64,000 nucleotides of DNA from Flavobacterium proteolyticum (GCF_015223105.1 NZ_JADFTZ010000001.1:868001-932000); one strand, 5' to 3'; numbered from the stretch's first letter, positions 32,377 to 41,783 are shown. Made by a program: numbers and translations. The notes: a model not told the origin generated them from the letters alone.

Positions 32377-34659
32377 ATGAAAAAGGTAATTTTTATTTTA
32401 TTTATTTCTCAATTCTTTTTTGCGCAACAAAGCAATCAGTTGTGGAAAGGTTATTTTTCCTACAATGAAATTGTTGATGTGGAATCAGCAACCGATGCAG
32501 TACATGCAGCTACTCAAAATGCGGTTTTTTCGAAAGCAATTGCTTCAAGTGATTTAAAAATTTATAATTCTATTAACGGATTAAAACCAGAATCCATAAC
32601 CACCATTCATCACTCTCAAGCTACCAACAAAACTTTTGCTGGAAACTCTAATGGATTGTTGTTAATCATTAATTCCGACGGATCTATTTCTACGAAAGTG
32701 GATATTATTAACGAAGTTCCAGTGCCGCCAAATAAAAAGAGAATCAATGATCTTTATGAGCATGATGGCAAACTTTACATTGCTACAGATTATGGAATTT
32801 CCGTTATGGATGTTGCAACTTCCGAATTTATTATTACCTATTTCATTGGTACATCCGGTGAAGAAACTGAAGTACTTCAAACCACCGTTTTAAACAATCA
32901 AATTTATGCGGTTACTAGAAGTTTTGGTATTAGAAAAGGAGATTTAGCCAATCCTAATTTATATGATTTTAGCCAATGGCAAACTTTTGATGCCGGTTTT
33001 TGGTCGGGAATTGTGACTTTTAACAATGAATTAGTTGCAATGGGTACGGATTCAAGAACTTATCGTTATAATGGAACATCTTTTCAACAAGTTTTAAATC
33101 AAAATCAAACCGGACTTAAAATCAAAACTAACGGAACAGAATTAATTGTAACTACGCAAAACCATGTATTTGTTTTAAATCAGTCCTATGCCGTTTTACT
33201 AGACATCACACAAATTCCAGATTACAACGCAATTTTTAAAGCTGCAACAGTGGTAAGTGGAATAGTTTATATTGGTACAGAAAAAGATGGTTTGTTTTCA
33301 ACCTCTTTAGCTAATCCATCAGTTTTTGAGTTAATGTCGCCAAATGGTCCTGTTAGAAATTATATTTTCAGAGTAAAAAAAGCTCCTAATTACTTATGGG
33401 CGGTTTACGGCGATTATTCTCGTCAATATAATCCTTATGCTTTGGATGAATTTGGAATAAGTAAATATTCAAATGATAATGGCTGGGAATTAATTCCATA
33501 TAATGATTTGTTTCAAGCAAAATCTATTTGTGATATTGTAATTAATCCAACGAATGAAAATCAAATCTATGCAACTTCTTATTTTTCTGGATTGCTTAAA
33601 ATTGAAGGTGAAAATATTGAACTTTTTAACAATACGAATACAGGCCCAAATGGCTTAGAATCTATTTCAACAGGGAATCCTAGCTATATTGATATTCGTG
33701 TAAATAGTCCAGCATTTGATAAAAACGGAAATCTTTGGATGACCAATGTAACCAATACAGGGAATTATAAATCGATAAAAACCTTGCAAACAAGTGGTCA
33801 ATGGCAATCTTATGGTATTGCAGATGTAACAACTGATGATTTTGGAAGATTTGGACCAATGGCTATAGATAAAAACAGAACAAAATGGATACCTTCTATC
33901 AATGATGGATTAATTGCTTTTAATGAAAATTACAATAACAAATTTATTGTGATTAATTCGACTAATGGTAATTTACCAGATAACGATGTTCGATGTGTAG
34001 CGGTTGATAATAGAAATCAGTTATGGATTGGAACTTTTGCCGGTTTGAGAACCGTATCTGTTGACCGATTTATTTCTTCGGATGAGTTGACCACCAACGC
34101 TATTATCATTCAAGAGGGCGATTTAGCACAAGAATTGTTTTACCAACAAACGATTTTAGATATCGCTGTTGATGGTGCTAACAGAAAATGGGTTTCCATT
34201 GCCGATGGAGGGGTTTTCTTAGTGTCTTCAGATGGTCAAGAAACCATTTATCGATTTACCAAAAACAATTCGCCACTACCAAGTGATAACATTAACGATA
34301 TTGAAATTGATGGCGTTTCTGGCGAAGTGTTTTTTGCCACTGATAAAGGAATGGTGTCGTTTTTAGGAACTTCAACCAAACCAAGTGATAGTCTAAGCGA
34401 TGTTTTTGTGTATCCAAATCCAGTGCGACCAAATTTCGTAGGTACAGTAAAAATTAGCGGATTAACCGATAAAGCAAATGTAAAAATCACCGATATTGAA
34501 GGAAATTTAGTTTACGAAACCACTTCTTCTGGAGGAACGATTGAATGGGATACCAAAGCATTTGGAAAACATAAAGTGGCATCTGGAGTTTACATGATTT
34601 TTGTGGCTTCAGAAGATGCGACAGATTCTACTGTGAAAAAAGTGATGATTATCAGATAA
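32377..34659 (+). CDS. porZ: PorZ-like T9SS component
   Basis: The product is 760 residues. After a signal peptide (1-17, ending QFFFAQ) there are repeated beta-propeller-like strands with motifs such as NKTFAGNSNGLLLI, KLYIATDYGISVMD and NQLWIGTFAGLRTV, forming two propellers. The C-terminal ~80 residues start VFVYPNPVRPNF and look like a T9SS type A sorting domain. PorZ in P. gingivalis has two propellers plus such a domain and delivers anionic lipopolysaccharide to the T9SS attachment complex at the outer surface. The downstream neighbour recO is as I recall for flavobacterial porZ. The name is a domain-level call. Confidence 0.78.
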   Translation: MKKVIFILFISQFFFAQQSNQLWKGYFSYNEIVDVESATDAVHAATQNAVFSKAIASSDLKIYNSINGLKPESITTIHHSQATNKTFAGNSNGLLLIINSDGSISTKVDIINEVPVPPNKKRINDLYEHDGKLYIATDYGISVMDVATSEFIITYFIGTSGEETEVLQTTVLNNQIYAVTRSFGIRKGDLANPNLYDFSQWQTFDAGFWSGIVTFNNELVAMGTDSRTYRYNGTSFQQVLNQNQTGLKIKTNGTELIVTTQNHVFVLNQSYAVLLDITQIPDYNAIFKAATVVSGIVYIGTEKDGLFSTSLANPSVFELMSPNGPVRNYIFRVKKAPNYLWAVYGDYSRQYNPYALDEFGISKYSNDNGWELIPYNDLFQAKSICDIVINPTNENQIYATSYFSGLLKIEGENIELFNNTNTGPNGLESISTGNPSYIDIRVNSPAFDKNGNLWMTNVTNTGNYKSIKTLQTSGQWQSYGIADVTTDDFGRFGPMAIDKNRTKWIPSINDGLIAFNENYNNKFIVINSTNGNLPDNDVRCVAVDNRNQLWIGTFAGLRTVSVDRFISSDELTTNAIIIQEGDLAQELFYQQTILDIAVDGANRKWVSIADGGVFLVSSDGQETIYRFTKNNSPLPSDNINDIEIDGVSGEVFFATDKGMVSFLGTSTKPSDSLSDVFVYPNPVRPNFVGTVKISGLTDKANVKITDIEGNLVYETTSSGGTIEWDTKAFGKHKVASGVYMIFVASEDATDSTVKKVMIIR

Positions 34660-34663
34660 TTCA

Positions 34664-35377
34664 ATGCTAGTCAAAACCAAAGCTATCGTAATTTCGGCCT
34701 TAAAATATCAAGAAAAAAGCTTGATTGTTAAGTGTTTCACGCAATCTGATGGTTTGAAAAGTTACTTTGTTCCAAGTGCTTATTCCAACAAAAAAGCGAA
34801 TCAAAAAATCGCTTATTTTCAGCCGTTAACCATAATCGAAATCGAAGCAAATCACAAAAATAAAGGCACGCTCGAACACTTCAAAGAAATTAAATTAGCA
34901 CACAGTTTCCATTCGATAAATACGGATATTGTCAAAAGCACCATTGTTATTTTTCTGTCCGAAATTCTGCATCACAGCATCCACGAAGAAGAGAAAAATG
35001 AGAACCTTTTTTCCTTTTTAGAAACCGCATTACTTTGGTTAGATACCCACGAAGAAGCGGCAAATTTCCATCTGATTTTAATGATGGAAATGACTAAATT
35101 CTTAGGGTTTTATCCTGATGTTTCCGAAATAGATTTCGATTTTTTCGATGTTAAAGAAGGCTTTTTCACACCATTTCAATCCGTGAATACTCTTTCGGCT
35201 AATGAAACACAATTATTCAAACGATTAATTGAACTAAAATTTGATTCCAATCAGAAAACTTTTGCCGGAATAGAACGTCAAATCTTGCTAAAAATTCTTT
35301 TAGATTTCTATATGTTACATCTTGAAGGCTTCAAAAAACCAAAATCCTTAGAAGTTTTAAAAGAAGTTTTTTCCTAA
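34664..35377 (+). CDS. recO: DNA repair protein RecO
   Basis: The product is 237 residues, normal for RecO. The N-terminal OB-fold opens MLVKTKAIVISALKYQEKSLIVKCFTQSDGLKSYFV. A helical region with EKNENLFSFLETALLWLD and FYPDVSEIDFD follows. RecO loads RecA with RecR in the RecFOR gap-repair pathway in the cytoplasm. The usual C-terminal zinc-binding cysteines of some RecO proteins are not evident here. It starts 4 bases after porZ and is probably co-transcribed with it. Confidence 0.93.
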   Translation: MLVKTKAIVISALKYQEKSLIVKCFTQSDGLKSYFVPSAYSNKKANQKIAYFQPLTIIEIEANHKNKGTLEHFKEIKLAHSFHSINTDIVKSTIVIFLSEILHHSIHEEEKNENLFSFLETALLWLDTHEEAANFHLILMMEMTKFLGFYPDVSEIDFDFFDVKEGFFTPFQSVNTLSANETQLFKRLIELKFDSNQKTFAGIERQILLKILLDFYMLHLEGFKKPKSLEVLKEVFS

Positions 35378-35385
35378 TTCTTAAC

Positions 35386-35413
35386 TTTTGCCTTTTACCT
35401 TTTGCCTTTTACC
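35386..35413 (+). repeat. Two tandem 14-base TTTTGCCTTTTACC units
   Basis: Exact copies at 35386-35399 and 35400-35413 sit between recO and ileS. A closely similar stretch lies inside the cyclo-ligase gene at 40501-40535. Confidence 0.8.
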
Positions 35414-35431
35414 TTTAAATCATTACTTTCG
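35402..35431 (+). promoter_or_regulatory. ileS promoter
   Basis: TTG (35402-35404) in the second tandem unit, a 19-base spacer and TACTTTCG (35424-35431, 7 of 8) precede the ATG at 35457. Confidence 0.45.
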
Positions 35432-35456
35432 CAAATTGATTTAAGAAAGCGACAAA

Positions 35457-38400
35457 ATGAGTACAAAATTTACTGAATACAAAGGACTTGACTTGCCAAC
35501 AGTAGCATCAGAAGTTCTTGATTTTTGGAAAAAAAACAACATCTTTGAACAATCGGTAACTTCTCGTGAAGGAGCTACTCCTTACGTGTTTTTTGAAGGA
35601 CCACCATCGGCAAATGGTTTGCCAGGAATTCACCACGTAATGGCACGTGCGATTAAAGATATTTTTTGTCGTTATAAAACTCAAAAAGGCTACCAAGTTA
35701 AGCGTAAAGCAGGTTGGGATACACATGGTTTACCTGTAGAATTAGGTACCGAAAAAGAATTAGGCATTACCAAAGAAGATATCGGAAAAACGATTTCAGT
35801 TACCGAATACAACGAAGCGTGTAAAAGAACGGTTATGCGTTACACCGACGTTTGGAATGACCTTACCGAAAAAATGGGCTACTGGGTAGATATGGAAGAT
35901 CCGTATGTGACGTACAAATCCAAATACATGGAAACCGTTTGGTGGTTGCTAAAACAAATTTACAATAAAGATTTACTATACAAAGGCTACACGATTCAGC
36001 CGTATTCTCCAAAAGCGGGAACAGGTTTATCTTCGCATGAAGTGAATCAGCCAGGTTCATACCGTGATGTTACGGATACTACAATTGTAGCGCAGTTCAA
36101 AGCAAAAGACGAAACCTTACCAAGTTTCTTGCAAGGTTTTGGAACGGTTCATTTCTTAGCTTGGACGACGACTCCTTGGACGTTGCCATCAAACACAGCG
36201 TTGACTGTTGGTCCAAAAATCGATTATGTTTTAGTAAAAACGTTCAATCAATATACTTTTGAAGCGATAAATGTAGTTTTAGCTAAGAATTTAGTTGGAA
36301 AGCAATTTGGTGGAAAATATTTTGTAGCGGAATCAGAAGCTGATTTTGCAAATTATAAATCGGACGACAAAAAGATTCCCTACCAAATTTTAACCGAAGC
36401 AAAAGGTGCTGATTTAGTAGGAATTTGTTACGAACAATTATTGCCATTAGCTTTACCATATCAAAATCCAGAAAATGCATTTAGAGTAATTTCTGGAGAT
36501 TTCGTAACTACGGAAGATGGAACTGGAATTGTTCACACCGCACCAACATTCGGAGCAGATGACGCTAAAGTTGCTAAAGAAGCAACTCCAGAAGTGCCAC
36601 CAATGTTGGTTTTAGACGAGAACGGAAATCCTGTTCCATTGGTTGATTTGCAAGGAAAATTTGTTGCTGGATTAGGTGATTTGTCAGGAAAATATGTTAA
36701 AAACGAATATTACAACGACGGAGAAGCGCCAGAACGTTCAGCTGACGTAGAAATCGCTATCCAATTAAAAGAAGAAAATAAAGCCTTCAAGGTTGAAAAA
36801 TACGTACACAGTTATCCACATTGTTGGAGAACGGACAAACCAATTTTATACTATCCATTAGATTCTTGGTTCATCAAAGTAACCGAAATCAAAGATAGAA
36901 TGTTCGACTTAAACGAAACCATCAACTGGAAACCAAAAGCAACAGGAGAAGGTCGTTTCGGAAATTGGTTGAAAAACGCTAACGATTGGAACTTATCGCG
37001 TTCAAGATATTGGGGAATTCCTTTACCAATTTGGAGAAGTGAAGATGGAACCGAAGAAATGTTAGTTGGTTCAGTTGAAGAATTGTACAACGAAATCGAG
37101 AAATCAATCGCAGCAGGTTTCCAAAAAGAAAATCCATACAAAGGATTCAAAATTGGTGACATGAGCGAAGCCAACTACGATTTAGTGGATTTACACAAAA
37201 ATGTTGTAGACGGAATAGTTTTAGTTTCGCCATCAGGAAAGCCAATGAAACGCGAAACGGATTTAATTGACGTTTGGTTCGATTCAGGTGCGATGCCTTA
37301 TGCGCAATGGCATTACCCATTTGAAAATAAAGAATTAATCGATGAAAATAAAGCGTTCCCAGCCGATTTCATCGCAGAAGGTGTTGACCAAACTCGTGGT
37401 TGGTTCTATACCTTACATGCTATCGGAACCTTAGTTTTCGATAAAATCGCATACAAAAACGTAGTTTCAAACGGATTAGTTTTGGATAAAAACGGACAAA
37501 AAATGTCGAAACGTTTGGGAAATGCGGTGGATCCATTCACCACTTTGGCTGAATATGGTCCAGATGCTACACGTTGGTATATGATTTCGAATGCGAATCC
37601 TTGGGACAATTTAAAATTTGATATTGAAGGTGTTGCTGAGGTAAGAAGAAAATTCTTTGGAACACTTTATAATACGTACTCATTCTTTGCTTTATATGCA
37701 AATATTGATGGTTTCAAATACAACGAAGCGGAAGTTCCGTTAAACGAAAGACCAGAAATCGACCGTTGGATTTTATCGGAATTACATACGTTAATTCAAT
37801 TAGTTGATGAAGCGTATGCGGATTACGAACCAACAAAAGCAGCTCGTGCTATTTCCGATTTCGTGCAAGAAAATTTGAGTAACTGGTACGTTCGTTTGTG
37901 TAGAAGAAGATTCTGGAAAGGCGATTATGCACAAGATAAAATTGCGGCTTATCAAACACTTTATACTTGTTTGGTAACGGTTGCGAAGCTTTCTGCTCCA
38001 ATTGCCCCGTTCTTTATGGACAAACTTTACAGAGATTTAACACAAGCTACAGGTTCTGAGTCGTTTGAAAGCGTACATTTGGCCGAGTTTCCAAAAATGG
38101 TTGAAAACTTTGTTGATAAATCACTAGAAAGCAAAATGATGAAAGCCCAAACGGTTTCTTCATTAGTTTTATCACTTCGTAAGAAGGAAATGATTAAAGT
38201 GCGCCAACCGTTGCAAAGGGTTATGATTCCTGTACTTGACGACAATCAGCGTGCTGAAATTGAGGCAGTTTCTGACCTAATTAAAGCAGAGGTAAACGTG
38301 AAAGAAGTGGAGTTGTTAGACGATGCTTCGGGTGTTTTAGTGAAGCAAATTAAGCCTAATTTTAAAACGTTGGGACCGCGTTTTGGTAAAGATATGGGTT

Positions 38401-38858
38401 TGATTTCCAAAGAGATACAAAATTTTGGACAAGAGCAAATTGCCAAATTAGAGCGTGATGGTGAGTTAGTTATGGATATTGCAGGAAAAAGTATAACTTT
38501 ATCACAAGATGATGTTGAGATTTCTTCACAAGATATCCCAGGTTGGTTAGTAGCCAATTCAAACGGAATTACAGTAGCGCTAGACATTATAATTTCCGAT
38601 GAATTAAGAAAAGAAGGGATTGCGAGAGAATTAATCAACAGAATCCAAAATATCAGAAAAGATTCTGGTTTTGAAGTGACTGACAAGATTACCGTTAAAA
38701 TGGAAAAAAATGCTCAAGTTGAGGAAGCCGTTTTAGCTAATGAATCGTATATTAAGTCAGAAACGTTAACCGAATCATTAATTTTTGTTGAAAACCTTGA
38801 AAATGGTACGGAAATTGAGTTTGATGATATTAAAACAAGTATATTAATTTCAAAATAA
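35457..38858 (+). CDS. ileS: Isoleucine--tRNA ligase
   Basis: The product is 1133 residues, longer than the E. coli enzyme (about 940) but usual for the Bacteroidota/eukaryote-like form. The class I HIGH-type motif is GIHH at 57-60 after PPSANGLP, and the KMSKR motif is near 682-686 in LDKNGQKMSKRLGN. The editing domain lies between them, with TTPWTLPSNTA near 240-250. It charges tRNA-Ile in the cytoplasm. A small hairpin AAAAGC/GCTTTT at 38857-38873 follows the stop. The DksA-like gene comes next after 49 bases. Confidence 0.96.
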   Translation: MSTKFTEYKGLDLPTVASEVLDFWKKNNIFEQSVTSREGATPYVFFEGPPSANGLPGIHHVMARAIKDIFCRYKTQKGYQVKRKAGWDTHGLPVELGTEKELGITKEDIGKTISVTEYNEACKRTVMRYTDVWNDLTEKMGYWVDMEDPYVTYKSKYMETVWWLLKQIYNKDLLYKGYTIQPYSPKAGTGLSSHEVNQPGSYRDVTDTTIVAQFKAKDETLPSFLQGFGTVHFLAWTTTPWTLPSNTALTVGPKIDYVLVKTFNQYTFEAINVVLAKNLVGKQFGGKYFVAESEADFANYKSDDKKIPYQILTEAKGADLVGICYEQLLPLALPYQNPENAFRVISGDFVTTEDGTGIVHTAPTFGADDAKVAKEATPEVPPMLVLDENGNPVPLVDLQGKFVAGLGDLSGKYVKNEYYNDGEAPERSADVEIAIQLKEENKAFKVEKYVHSYPHCWRTDKPILYYPLDSWFIKVTEIKDRMFDLNETINWKPKATGEGRFGNWLKNANDWNLSRSRYWGIPLPIWRSEDGTEEMLVGSVEELYNEIEKSIAAGFQKENPYKGFKIGDMSEANYDLVDLHKNVVDGIVLVSPSGKPMKRETDLIDVWFDSGAMPYAQWHYPFENKELIDENKAFPADFIAEGVDQTRGWFYTLHAIGTLVFDKIAYKNVVSNGLVLDKNGQKMSKRLGNAVDPFTTLAEYGPDATRWYMISNANPWDNLKFDIEGVAEVRRKFFGTLYNTYSFFALYANIDGFKYNEAEVPLNERPEIDRWILSELHTLIQLVDEAYADYEPTKAARAISDFVQENLSNWYVRLCRRRFWKGDYAQDKIAAYQTLYTCLVTVAKLSAPIAPFFMDKLYRDLTQATGSESFESVHLAEFPKMVENFVDKSLESKMMKAQTVSSLVLSLRKKEMIKVRQPLQRVMIPVLDDNQRAEIEAVSDLIKAEVNVKEVELLDDASGVLVKQIKPNFKTLGPRFGKDMGLISKEIQNFGQEQIAKLERDGELVMDIAGKSITLSQDDVEISSQDIPGWLVANSNGITVALDIIISDELRKEGIARELINRIQNIRKDSGFEVTDKITVKMEKNAQVEEAVLANESYIKSETLTESLIFVENLENGTEIEFDDIKTSILISK

Positions 38859-38907
38859 AAGCCAAAAGCTTTTAATCATCGTATAACTATAAAAAAATAT
38901 TGAAATT

Positions 38908-39288
38908 ATGGTAGAGGAGCAAATTAGATATTCAGACGCTGATTTGGCTGAATTCAAAGCGTTAATTCAAGCGAAATTAGAAAAAGCTAAAAACGATTTA
39001 GAGCTTATTAAGAGTGCTTATATGAATGACTTAAATAACGGAACCGATGATACATCACCAACGTTTAAAGCATTTGAAGAAGGCAGTGAAACCATGAGTA
39101 AGGAAGCCAATTCACAATTAGCAATTCGTCAAGAAAAATTCATTAGAGATTTAAAAAATGCCTTGATTCGTATCGAGAACAAAACCTATGGTATTTGTAA
39201 AGTTACAGGCAAATTAATAAGTAAAGAAAGATTAAAAATCGTTCCTCATGCAACTATGAGTATCGAAGCAAAAAACTTGCAACGTTAA
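38908..39288 (+). CDS. DksA/TraR-family protein lacking zinc cysteines
   Basis: The 126-residue product has the DksA-like architecture: a coiled-coil N-terminal region (about 13-90) and a C-terminal globular part YGICKVTGKLISKERLKIVPHATMS. Canonical members have a four-cysteine zinc finger; here only Cys97 is kept and the other positions are Thr, His or Ser. The family modulates RNA polymerase through its secondary channel. Many Bacteroidota homologues show the same loss, so this looks like a family trait rather than decay. It is encoded between ileS and lspA, and its terminator at 39309-39332 isolates it from lspA. Confidence 0.85.
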   Translation: MVEEQIRYSDADLAEFKALIQAKLEKAKNDLELIKSAYMNDLNNGTDDTSPTFKAFEEGSETMSKEANSQLAIRQEKFIRDLKNALIRIENKTYGICKVTGKLISKERLKIVPHATMSIEAKNLQR

Positions 39289-39308
39289 TCTTTTTACAAA
39301 ATTATACT

Positions 39309-39332
39309 AACGCTCCGTTTGGGGCGTTTTTT
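39309..39332 (+). terminator. Terminator after the DksA-like gene
   Basis: AACGCTCC (39309-39316) pairs with GGGGCGTT (39321-39328), with one G-T pair, around a GTTT loop, and continues into T tract. Confidence 0.8.
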
Positions 39333-39348
39333 ATTTGATAAATTCCAC

Positions 39349-39356
39349 TATTTTTG
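39349..39356 (+). promoter_or_regulatory. -7 element of lspA
   Basis: TATTTTTG is exact to TAnnTTTG and lies 14 bases before the ATG at 39371, which supports that start over the upstream ATG at 39335. No good TTG at -33. Confidence 0.45.
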
Positions 39357-39370
39357 CAAAAAAATTGAAC

Positions 39371-39988
39371 ATGTCGTTAAAGAAAGCCTATATTTTAATC
39401 ATTGCTATTTTATTAATTGATCAGATTTCTAAAATCTATATCAAAACGCATTTTTTTATTGGAGAATCCATAAAAGTAATGGGTTTAGAATGGTTTCAAA
39501 TTCATTTTATAGAGAATGAAGGTATGGCTTGGGGCGCTGAAATTCCGGGCGAACATGGGAAATTAATCTTAACCTTATTCCGTATCGTAGCTGTAGGCGG
39601 AATTGCTTGGTGGTTATGGGATTCAGTAAAGAAGAAAGCTTCTAATTACTTAATTGTAGCGATTGCTTTGATTTTTACCGGCGCCTTAGGAAATATTATT
39701 GATTCTGTTTTTTACGGTGTCATTTTTAACGATAGTTATCATCAAGTAGCAACTGCCTTTGCTGACCAACCTTATGGTACTTGGTTTCACGGAGAAGTTG
39801 TAGATATGTTCTATTTTCCAATGTGGGAAGGAAACTTACCTTCTTGGTTGCCAATTTGGGGTGGCAAACATTTCACTTTCTTCAACGCCATTTTTAACGT
39901 AGCCGATGTAGCGATTTCAACGGGTGTTGGGATTTTAATCGTGTTTAATAAAAGAGCTTTTGGTGAAAGTCATATTCTGGCAAAATAA
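39371..39988 (+). CDS. lspA: Lipoprotein signal peptidase
   Basis: From the ATG at 39371 the product is 205 residues. Four membrane helices are visible, and the two catalytic aspartates are Asp111 (GALGNIIDSVFYG) and Asp179 (FNVADVAIS). It has the substrate-region IENEGMAWG near 47-55. An insertion of about 45 residues between the two catalytic regions makes it longer than E. coli LspA, as in many Bacteroidota. It cleaves prolipoprotein signal peptides after lipid attachment in the inner membrane. Its stop codon abuts the stop of the convergent gene (TAATTA). Confidence 0.94.
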   Translation: MSLKKAYILIIAILLIDQISKIYIKTHFFIGESIKVMGLEWFQIHFIENEGMAWGAEIPGEHGKLILTLFRIVAVGGIAWWLWDSVKKKASNYLIVAIALIFTGALGNIIDSVFYGVIFNDSYHQVATAFADQPYGTWFHGEVVDMFYFPMWEGNLPSWLPIWGGKHFTFFNAIFNVADVAISTGVGILIVFNKRAFGESHILAK

Positions 39989-40552
39989 TTAAAAGCGAAA
40001 CATCCTCTCAGGCGTCACACAAAAATCCAATTTTACATCATTTGCTGAAACATCCTCAATTTTTTCTTCTGGAGGAAAGAATGACAACCCAATTTTAATT
40101 GTTTCAGGCTTGCATTTACTAAGAAAGTTGTCATAGAAGCCTTTTCCGTATCCAACGCGATTTCCTTGCTTGTCATAAGCTAAAAGTGGCACAAAAACCA
40201 CATCAATTTTCGCATCAGGCACTTCTAAACCATCAACCGGTTCTGGAACGTTGTAACTGTTCTTTTTGATTTTGGTATTATCCGTTAATAAAAAATGCGT
40301 CATTCCTAAAGTGGCAAATTCGCACTTCGAAATTACGATTTCTTTATCTTTTCCCGCTAAAATTTGAAGAATATATTCGGTATTGATTTCTTTTTGCTCT
40401 TCAATCGTTAAAAACAAATGATAATACAATTTGTCCCAAATGTTCATTCGCAACAATTGGTTCGCAATTGCTAAACTTTTGTCTTCGATTTCTTCTTGAG
40501 TTAACTTTTGCCTTTCAGCTTTTGCCTTTTGCCTTAACGATTTCTTATCCAT
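39989..40552 (-). CDS. 5-formyltetrahydrofolate cyclo-ligase
   Basis: The product is 187 residues, normal for the family. The C-terminal signature VPLLAYDKQGNRVGYGKGFYDNFL is characteristic and binds ATP and folate. It converts 5-formyl-THF to 5,10-methenyl-THF in the cytoplasm. The N-terminal SLRQKAKAERQKLTQEE is encoded by sequence (40501-40535) that matches the intergenic TTTTGCCTTTTACC repeat upstream of ileS. The start overlaps the end of the decarboxylase gene by 8 bases. The 3' end abuts lspA. Confidence 0.93.
   Translation of the reverse strand: MDKKSLRQKAKAERQKLTQEEIEDKSLAIANQLLRMNIWDKLYYHLFLTIEEQKEINTEYILQILAGKDKEIVISKCEFATLGMTHFLLTDNTKIKKNSYNVPEPVDGLEVPDAKIDVVFVPLLAYDKQGNRVGYGKGFYDNFLSKCKPETIKIGLSFFPPEEKIEDVSANDVKLDFCVTPERMFRF
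40501..40535 (+). repeat. TTTTGCC word repeat inside the cyclo-ligase coding region
   Basis: The plus strand TTAACTTTTGCCTTT, then CAGCTTTTGCCTTTTGCCTT, matches 35381-35415 upstream of ileS with only about three differences in 35 bases. On the coding strand it specifies a Lys/Ala/Arg/Gln-rich stretch. Confidence 0.7.
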
Positions 40553-41783
40553 TTACAGACGCTTTCAATTCGTCTATAAATTTAGTCAAATGTTCTACTT
40601 CTACGTGATCCATTAACACAATTTTGTACCATTTGTTGTTTTCGTTGTGTTGTTGCGGAACCAAATCGTACTTTTCAGCAATTTTCTCTGGAATAGATTC
40701 GGCATGAATCGTTACAATATTCATAAATGGTTCACGGAAATATTTGATATATAGTTTATCTAATTCGTGACATAAAAATTGCGTACGCATTTGTAAAATA
40801 CTTACTTTTTCAAACCAACCATAAGCACCATAAGTAAATAAAATCATCCAAACCGCCACCGCATTTGCCCCAGAACGACTTCCGCAAAGGGTTAAATCCA
40901 TTCCTTCTACATATTCTGCTTCTTTGGTTAATACGTTTTCAATTAAGCCTTTTCGACAAACAAAAACACCTGTTCCGTAAGGAGCTTGTAACATTTTGTG
41001 CGCATCAATGGTAATAGAACTAATTTTAGGATTACTAAAGTTGATATTCGATTTTTGATTGCTAAATGGATACACAAATCCGCCATAAGCGCCATCAATA
41101 TGCAAACGATAAGTTACATTATGTTTTTCTAAAATCGAAGTATAATCATCTGGATTATCAACAGAACCAAACATCGTAGTTCCCATATTAGCAACCGCAA
41201 TGAAATATTTTTTGCCTTTATTTTTAGCTTCCGAAATGATGTTATCCAATGCATTCACATCAATTTCACGATTTTCAAAACCAACCGGAATTTTCAACCA
41301 ATCAATTTGCAATAAATTAGAAGCTTTAGGAATAGAATAATGTGTGTCTTCCGAAGCTAAAATGGCGATTTCGTCTAATTTTGCATCGAATTTGTGCATG
41401 AATTCATTTCTAAAGACCCAAATCGCTTGAATATTCGCTTCGGTTCCACCAGGAGCGATGTAACCGTCGAATTCGTTTTCTTTGGCTTTAAAAATATCAA
41501 CAGCAATTACGTTTAAAACTTCGCGTTCAATTTCTTGTGTGCCATAAAACGCTTTTTCAGAAGTTCCAAAAGTATGACAACCAATGTTATTTGGATTCGC
41601 AACATAGGTTTGAAGCGTTGGCGCATCTTTTAAAAATGGCGCATCATCATAAAAAACGCGATTATCTAATTTAGACGCTGGATAACCTAAAGACGCGTCT
41701 TTTGAGAAGTTAACATTATCGTGTAAAGCCTTTTCAATACGGGCTTTTCTTTCTTCGTGTGTTAGTTTTTTCCAGAAGTTCAT
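40545..41783 (-). CDS. PLP-dependent group II-like decarboxylase
   Basis: The product is 412 residues. The PLP lysine is Lys263 in ITIDAHKMLQAPYGTG, and Asp230 in HIDGAYGGFVYP contacts the cofactor. The N-terminal part contains GTEANIQAIW. This group decarboxylates amino acids such as glutamate, histidine or aromatic amino acids; which one here cannot be determined. It is cytoplasmic. The gene overlaps the cyclo-ligase start by 8 bases and lies 55 bases after the M14-type gene, in a minus-strand run of three genes. Confidence 0.85.
   Translation of the reverse strand: MNFWKKLTHEERKARIEKALHDNVNFSKDASLGYPASKLDNRVFYDDAPFLKDAPTLQTYVANPNNIGCHTFGTSEKAFYGTQEIEREVLNVIAVDIFKAKENEFDGYIAPGGTEANIQAIWVFRNEFMHKFDAKLDEIAILASEDTHYSIPKASNLLQIDWLKIPVGFENREIDVNALDNIISEAKNKGKKYFIAVANMGTTMFGSVDNPDDYTSILEKHNVTYRLHIDGAYGGFVYPFSNQKSNINFSNPKISSITIDAHKMLQAPYGTGVFVCRKGLIENVLTKEAEYVEGMDLTLCGSRSGANAVAVWMILFTYGAYGWFEKVSILQMRTQFLCHELDKLYIKYFREPFMNIVTIHAESIPEKIAEKYDLVPQQHNENNKWYKIVLMDHVEVEHLTKFIDELKASVNG

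Noticed and set aside
35386..35413. CRISPR-like tandem repeats
   Set aside because: Only two 14-base units without spacers and no cas genes anywhere in the window.
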